A stretch of 64,000 nucleotides of DNA from Dechloromonas hortensis. Lineage in GTDB: Bacteria > Pseudomonadota > Gammaproteobacteria > Burkholderiales > Rhodocyclaceae. The translations under genes were made by a program, and so were the position numbers. The notes beneath the pieces were generated by a model. That model did not search any database. It was given only the letters and a program-made list of their open reading frames with translations, and was not told the origin of the DNA. The DNA lies in the NCBI RefSeq assembly GCF_009469765.1, contig NZ_SSSQ01000003.1:1-64000 (forward strand). The letters are read 5' to 3'. Positions 61,899-64,000 of the stretch are shown in pieces (positions within the stretch are counted from its first letter, which is position 1; the number at the start of each line of letters is the position of its first letter).

Positions 61899-62015
61899 AT
61901 GCACGCCAGGTTTCGGAGAATGCTGACTCACCCCGCCCTTGCCTTGGGCAGTACGCTGTTTTGGGGACTCGTCGAACTCGTTGCCCTGAACCGTTCACCG
62001 CGTTCGGGACGGTGA
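61899..62015 (+). CDS. 38-residue single-span membrane peptide
   Basis: A small gene in the gap between divergent metabolic and nos genes. ATG 61899 lies 6 bp after AGGAGA, an ideal ribosome site. The product starts with a basic MHARFRRMLTHP, has one hydrophobic helix PALALGSTLFWGLVELVAL and ends NRSPRSGR, a layout typical of small inner-membrane proteins. I recall similar short helix-plus-basic-tail proteins in beta-proteobacteria, but have not checked this. It converges on tlpA. Function unknown. Confidence 0.6.
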   Translation: MHARFRRMLTHPALALGSTLFWGLVELVALNRSPRSGR

Positions 62016-62027
62016 GCGCCGGCCGGC

Positions 62028-62534
62028 TCAGTTCTTCAGCAGCAGCGCGGCAGCGGCGTCTAGATCGGCCTTCCGGATCAGGCCCATCTTTTTCTGGACC
62101 ACCTGGCCGTTGCGGTCGATGAACAGCGTGTAGGGCAGGCCGCCCTTGCTGTTGCCCAGCGCCTGCATCAGCGGAATGCCTTTTTCCTTGGCGATCAGCA
62201 CCGGGTAGTCCATTTCGTAGGCCTTGGCGAATTCCTTGGCCGGTTCCGCCTTGTCCTCGATGCCGATGCCGAGGACTTCGATCTTGCCCTTGTGGCTGGC
62301 GCGGAACTTGATCAGTTCCGGAATCTCGGCGCGGCAAGGGCCACACCAGCGGGCCCAGAAATTGACCACCAGCGGCTTGCCTTTGTAGCGTTCGAGCGCC
62401 ACCGGCTTGTCGTCAAGATCGCTCAATGTGGCGGAGAACAAGGGGCCGGAGGCCGGCAGTTCATCGGCTACGGACGGTCCTGCGGTCAACGCCGCAAAAA
62501 GGGCAAAAACCAGGGCGGGCAGAAGTTTTTTCAA
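62028..62534 (-). CDS. TlpA-like thiol-disulfide oxidoreductase
   Basis: Periplasmic thioredoxin-fold reductase. The product has 168 residues from TTG 62534 (overlapping the permease stop by 4 bp). The signal peptide is about 23 residues (ending VADE). The active site WARWCGPCRAEIPEL carries CxxC, and GLPYTLFIDRNG has the cis-Pro. Position after NosL and NosY suggests a role in keeping copper-site or heme-site Cys reduced during nitrous oxide reductase maturation. Confidence 0.9.
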   Translation of the reverse strand: MKKLLPALVFALFAALTAGPSVADELPASGPLFSATLSDLDDKPVALERYKGKPLVVNFWARWCGPCRAEIPELIKFRASHKGKIEVLGIGIEDKAEPAKEFAKAYEMDYPVLIAKEKGIPLMQALGNSKGGLPYTLFIDRNGQVVQKKMGLIRKADLDAAAALLLKN

Positions 62535-63358
62535 GGCAGGTCGCCGCGACGGAACAGGAAGTAGCCGATGGTAGCACTGAGCAGGCCGAGTGCTGCCGGG
62601 TAAGCGAGGGCGAAGATCTTGTAGCCCTCGGCGCCGAACAGGTCGAGGATGACGTAGGCCGAGGGGCCGAGCACGATCAGTTGCGGGTCGAACAGGGCCA
62701 GTGCGGCGGTGCGGAAAACCTGCAGCGGATTGGCCAGGGCGAGGGTGACGGCGATTTCCGGCGAGACCTTGCCCTGGATCATGACGCCGAGCAGGATCAG
62801 GTCGAGGAAGAGCAGGAAGGTCAGCCAGACCAGGAAGGCGGCGCCCTGCGCCATGTCGGTGCTGCGGGCGATGGCCGAGATCAGCATGCCGATGCCGAGG
62901 AAGCACATGGCCATGACGGCGAGCAGGGCGGTGTAGTAGCCGAAGATGTTCCACGGCACTTCGATGCCTTGCACGGTCGCCCAGCCGACGGCGCCGAGCA
63001 TGGCGAGGAAAACCGGGGCGAAGACGACGATGTAGCGGCCGACGATCTTGCCCCAGAACCAAGCGGAGAGCGAGACCGGCAGCGAGAGCAGGTATTCGAA
63101 GACGCCGGCCTCGCGGTCGCCGGCCACCGAGCGGACCGTGGTGATCAGCACGAAGATCGGCAGGATGGCCATGGTCAGCTGGATGTAGGTGACGAGCAGG
63201 CGCGACAGACCGATGAAGCCGAGGACACGCGATTCAGTCAGGCCGAACAGGAAGAGCAGGGCGACGATGCCGCCGAAGATCAGGGTATAAATCTGGAACC
63301 AGCGGGCGCGCAGCGATTCGACGATATCCAGTTTGGCGGTGAGCCACAGTTGCTTCAT
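62531..63358 (-). CDS. nosY: NosY-type ABC permease
   Basis: Membrane subunit of the NosFY transporter required for assembly of the copper sulfide centre of nitrous oxide reductase. The product has 275 residues with six membrane segments. ITTVRSVAGDREAGVFEYLLSLPVSLSAWFWGKIVGRY is typical of NosY. It follows nosL directly (0 bp gap). Confidence 0.88.
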   Translation of the reverse strand: MKQLWLTAKLDIVESLRARWFQIYTLIFGGIVALLFLFGLTESRVLGFIGLSRLLVTYIQLTMAILPIFVLITTVRSVAGDREAGVFEYLLSLPVSLSAWFWGKIVGRYIVVFAPVFLAMLGAVGWATVQGIEVPWNIFGYYTALLAVMAMCFLGIGMLISAIARSTDMAQGAAFLVWLTFLLFLDLILLGVMIQGKVSPEIAVTLALANPLQVFRTAALALFDPQLIVLGPSAYVILDLFGAEGYKIFALAYPAALGLLSATIGYFLFRRGDLP

Positions 63359-63844
63359 TTACTTTCCTTTGGCGAGTACATGCTGGCGCATGCTCTCAAA
63401 ATCCAGGCTGCCCATCTGCGGATAGACGACGGCGCCGAAGTTGTAGCCCATCGGGGAGCTGCGGGTGACGAAATGCGCCTTGCGCGGGTCCAGCCAGGTC
63501 ACGTCCTTGCCCTTGCCGGCTGAATCGGCCACCCACATGCGGGTAGCGGCCTCGGCCAGCCACGGGTATTTCTGCAGGTTTTCGCGAATCCAGAAGGTCA
63601 TGCAGCCGATGTCATCGAACTTGATCACCATGTCCTTCGGGCCGCCGCGAATTTCCGCCGCGAAGCGCCGGTCGGAGATGACCATGCTGCAGCGCGGGCA
63701 GTTTTCGCGGTCCCACTTGATCTCGGCCATACCTTCCGGCCAGCCGTCTTTCTGGCAGCCGGAGAGCGCGGCGGCGAGCGGCGTCAGCAACAGGCCGCCG
63801 AGACCCAGGCGGCCGATGAACCGGCGGCGATGCGGGTCGCACAT
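63359..63844 (-). CDS. nosL: NosL copper-chaperone lipoprotein
   Basis: The product has 161 residues. The N-terminus carries RRRFIGRLGLGG (Tat-like double Arg) and a lipobox ending ALSGC, so it is probably an outer- or inner-membrane lipoprotein. The copper(I)-binding site is NCPRCSMVISDRRFAAEI with Cys, Cys and Met, as in NosL. FDDIGCMTFWIRE and SPMGYNFGAV are further family marks. It supplies copper to NosZ. Confidence 0.92.
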   Translation of the reverse strand: MCDPHRRRFIGRLGLGGLLLTPLAAALSGCQKDGWPEGMAEIKWDRENCPRCSMVISDRRFAAEIRGGPKDMVIKFDDIGCMTFWIRENLQKYPWLAEAATRMWVADSAGKGKDVTWLDPRKAHFVTRSSPMGYNFGAVVYPQMGSLDFESMRQHVLAKGK

Positions 63845-63846
63845 GC

Positions 63847-64000
63847 TCAGTTGCCCGTCTCGGCCAGCGACAGGTCGCCGACCAGCGCGGTGTAGCGGGA
63901 AATGATGCCGAGAAAGCGCAGGCGGTCGGGGCCGGCGATGCTGCCGGTCCAGGTCAGGCTGTCATCGCTGCTGCTGATGTTCCAGCCGTCGAGTGCCTTG
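63847..64000 (-). CDS. Partial gene, C-terminal 50 residues only (possibly nosF)
   Basis: The frame is open to the window edge and ends at TGA 63847, 2 bp before nosL. The visible end includes LDGWNISSSDDSLTWTGSI and GDLSLAETGN. Position before nosL/nosY suggests NosF (ABC ATPase), whose C-terminus is variable, but no ATPase motif is visible in this piece. It could be another nos cluster protein. Confidence 0.55.
   Translation of the reverse strand, partial: KALDGWNISSSDDSLTWTGSIAGPDRLRFLGIISRYTALVGDLSLAETGN

Noticed and set aside
62535..63062. Long N-terminal extension of the TlpA-like gene
   Set aside because: It lies antiparallel to nothing but within nosY in another frame on the same strand. 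TTG 62534 begins the signal peptide and overlaps the nosY stop in the usual coupled manner.

Overview
The window looks like chromosomal DNA of a high-GC betaproteobacterium, most probably of the Rhodocyclales (Dechloromonas/Azonexus-like). That placement is an inference. It rests on the codon use, a NosL/NosY/TlpA nitrous-oxide accessory operon, an SHP/DHC/cytochrome b561 heme operon, and two long fatty-acid beta-oxidation operons under a PsrA-like TetR regulator.

Layout. 0-3.5 kb: tRNA-Ala, gltX, tRNA-Val, two small related unknown genes, then a FolB-like/FolA-like pterin pair. 3.5-6 kb: a PAS-GGDEF-EAL c-di-GMP protein. 6-14.7 kb: psrA-like regulator, fadE, thiolase, DegV-family protein, fadB-type multifunctional enzyme, fadL. 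14.7-18.2 kb (minus): shp, dhc, cytochrome b561, then a QseBC/PmrAB-like two-component pair in one operon. 18.3-19.4 kb: RES/Xre-type toxin-antitoxin pair. 19.6-20 kb: FKBP. 20-25.3 kb (minus): hybrid histidine kinase preceded by an unusual fusion of two different periplasmic binding proteins. 25.5-31.2 kb (minus): CzcB-CzcA-DUF3240-CzcC type RND metal efflux. 31.4-34.2 kb: three-gene ZorA/ZorB-like proton-channel operon without a recognisable effector. 34.4-43.6 kb: second fad operon. 43.7-46 kb: small unknown genes, some AT-rich. 46-47 kb: LexA-box-controlled SRAP operon. 47-51 kb: outer-membrane barrel, beta carbonic anhydrase, DcuA/B-type transporter, RNase H-like protein. 51-58.8 kb (minus): NitT/TauT-type ABC transporter, DASS anion transporter, DctB-like kinase, CHMI-like tautomerase, DctD-like sigma-54 activator. 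59-61.7 kb (minus): M14 metallopeptidase, alpha/beta hydrolase, MaoC-like protein. 61.9 kb: a 38-residue membrane peptide gene. 62-64 kb (minus): nos accessory genes, cut by the window edge.

How parts work together. Three PsrA-type palindromes sit on or just after the promoter -10 of psrA, fadL and the second fad operon, so lipid uptake (FadL), activation (FadD) and both beta-oxidation sets look co-repressed. Four 11-bp-phased CTTAA-type hexamers lie before shp and two before czcB, both ending exactly 10 bp before a -10; this suggests that the OmpR-type regulator encoded in the shp operon controls itself and the metal-efflux operon. The ABC transporter operon has a strong sigma-54 -24/-12 element with a perfect 18-bp palindrome about 130 bp upstream, and a DctB/DctD pair lies downstream in the same direction.

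Best candidates for something undescribed are the effector-less ZorAB-like operon, the DctP/type-I binding-protein fusion coupled to a hybrid kinase, and the shared CTTAA-box regulon. No CRISPR array, insertion sequence, integrase or rRNA gene was seen.
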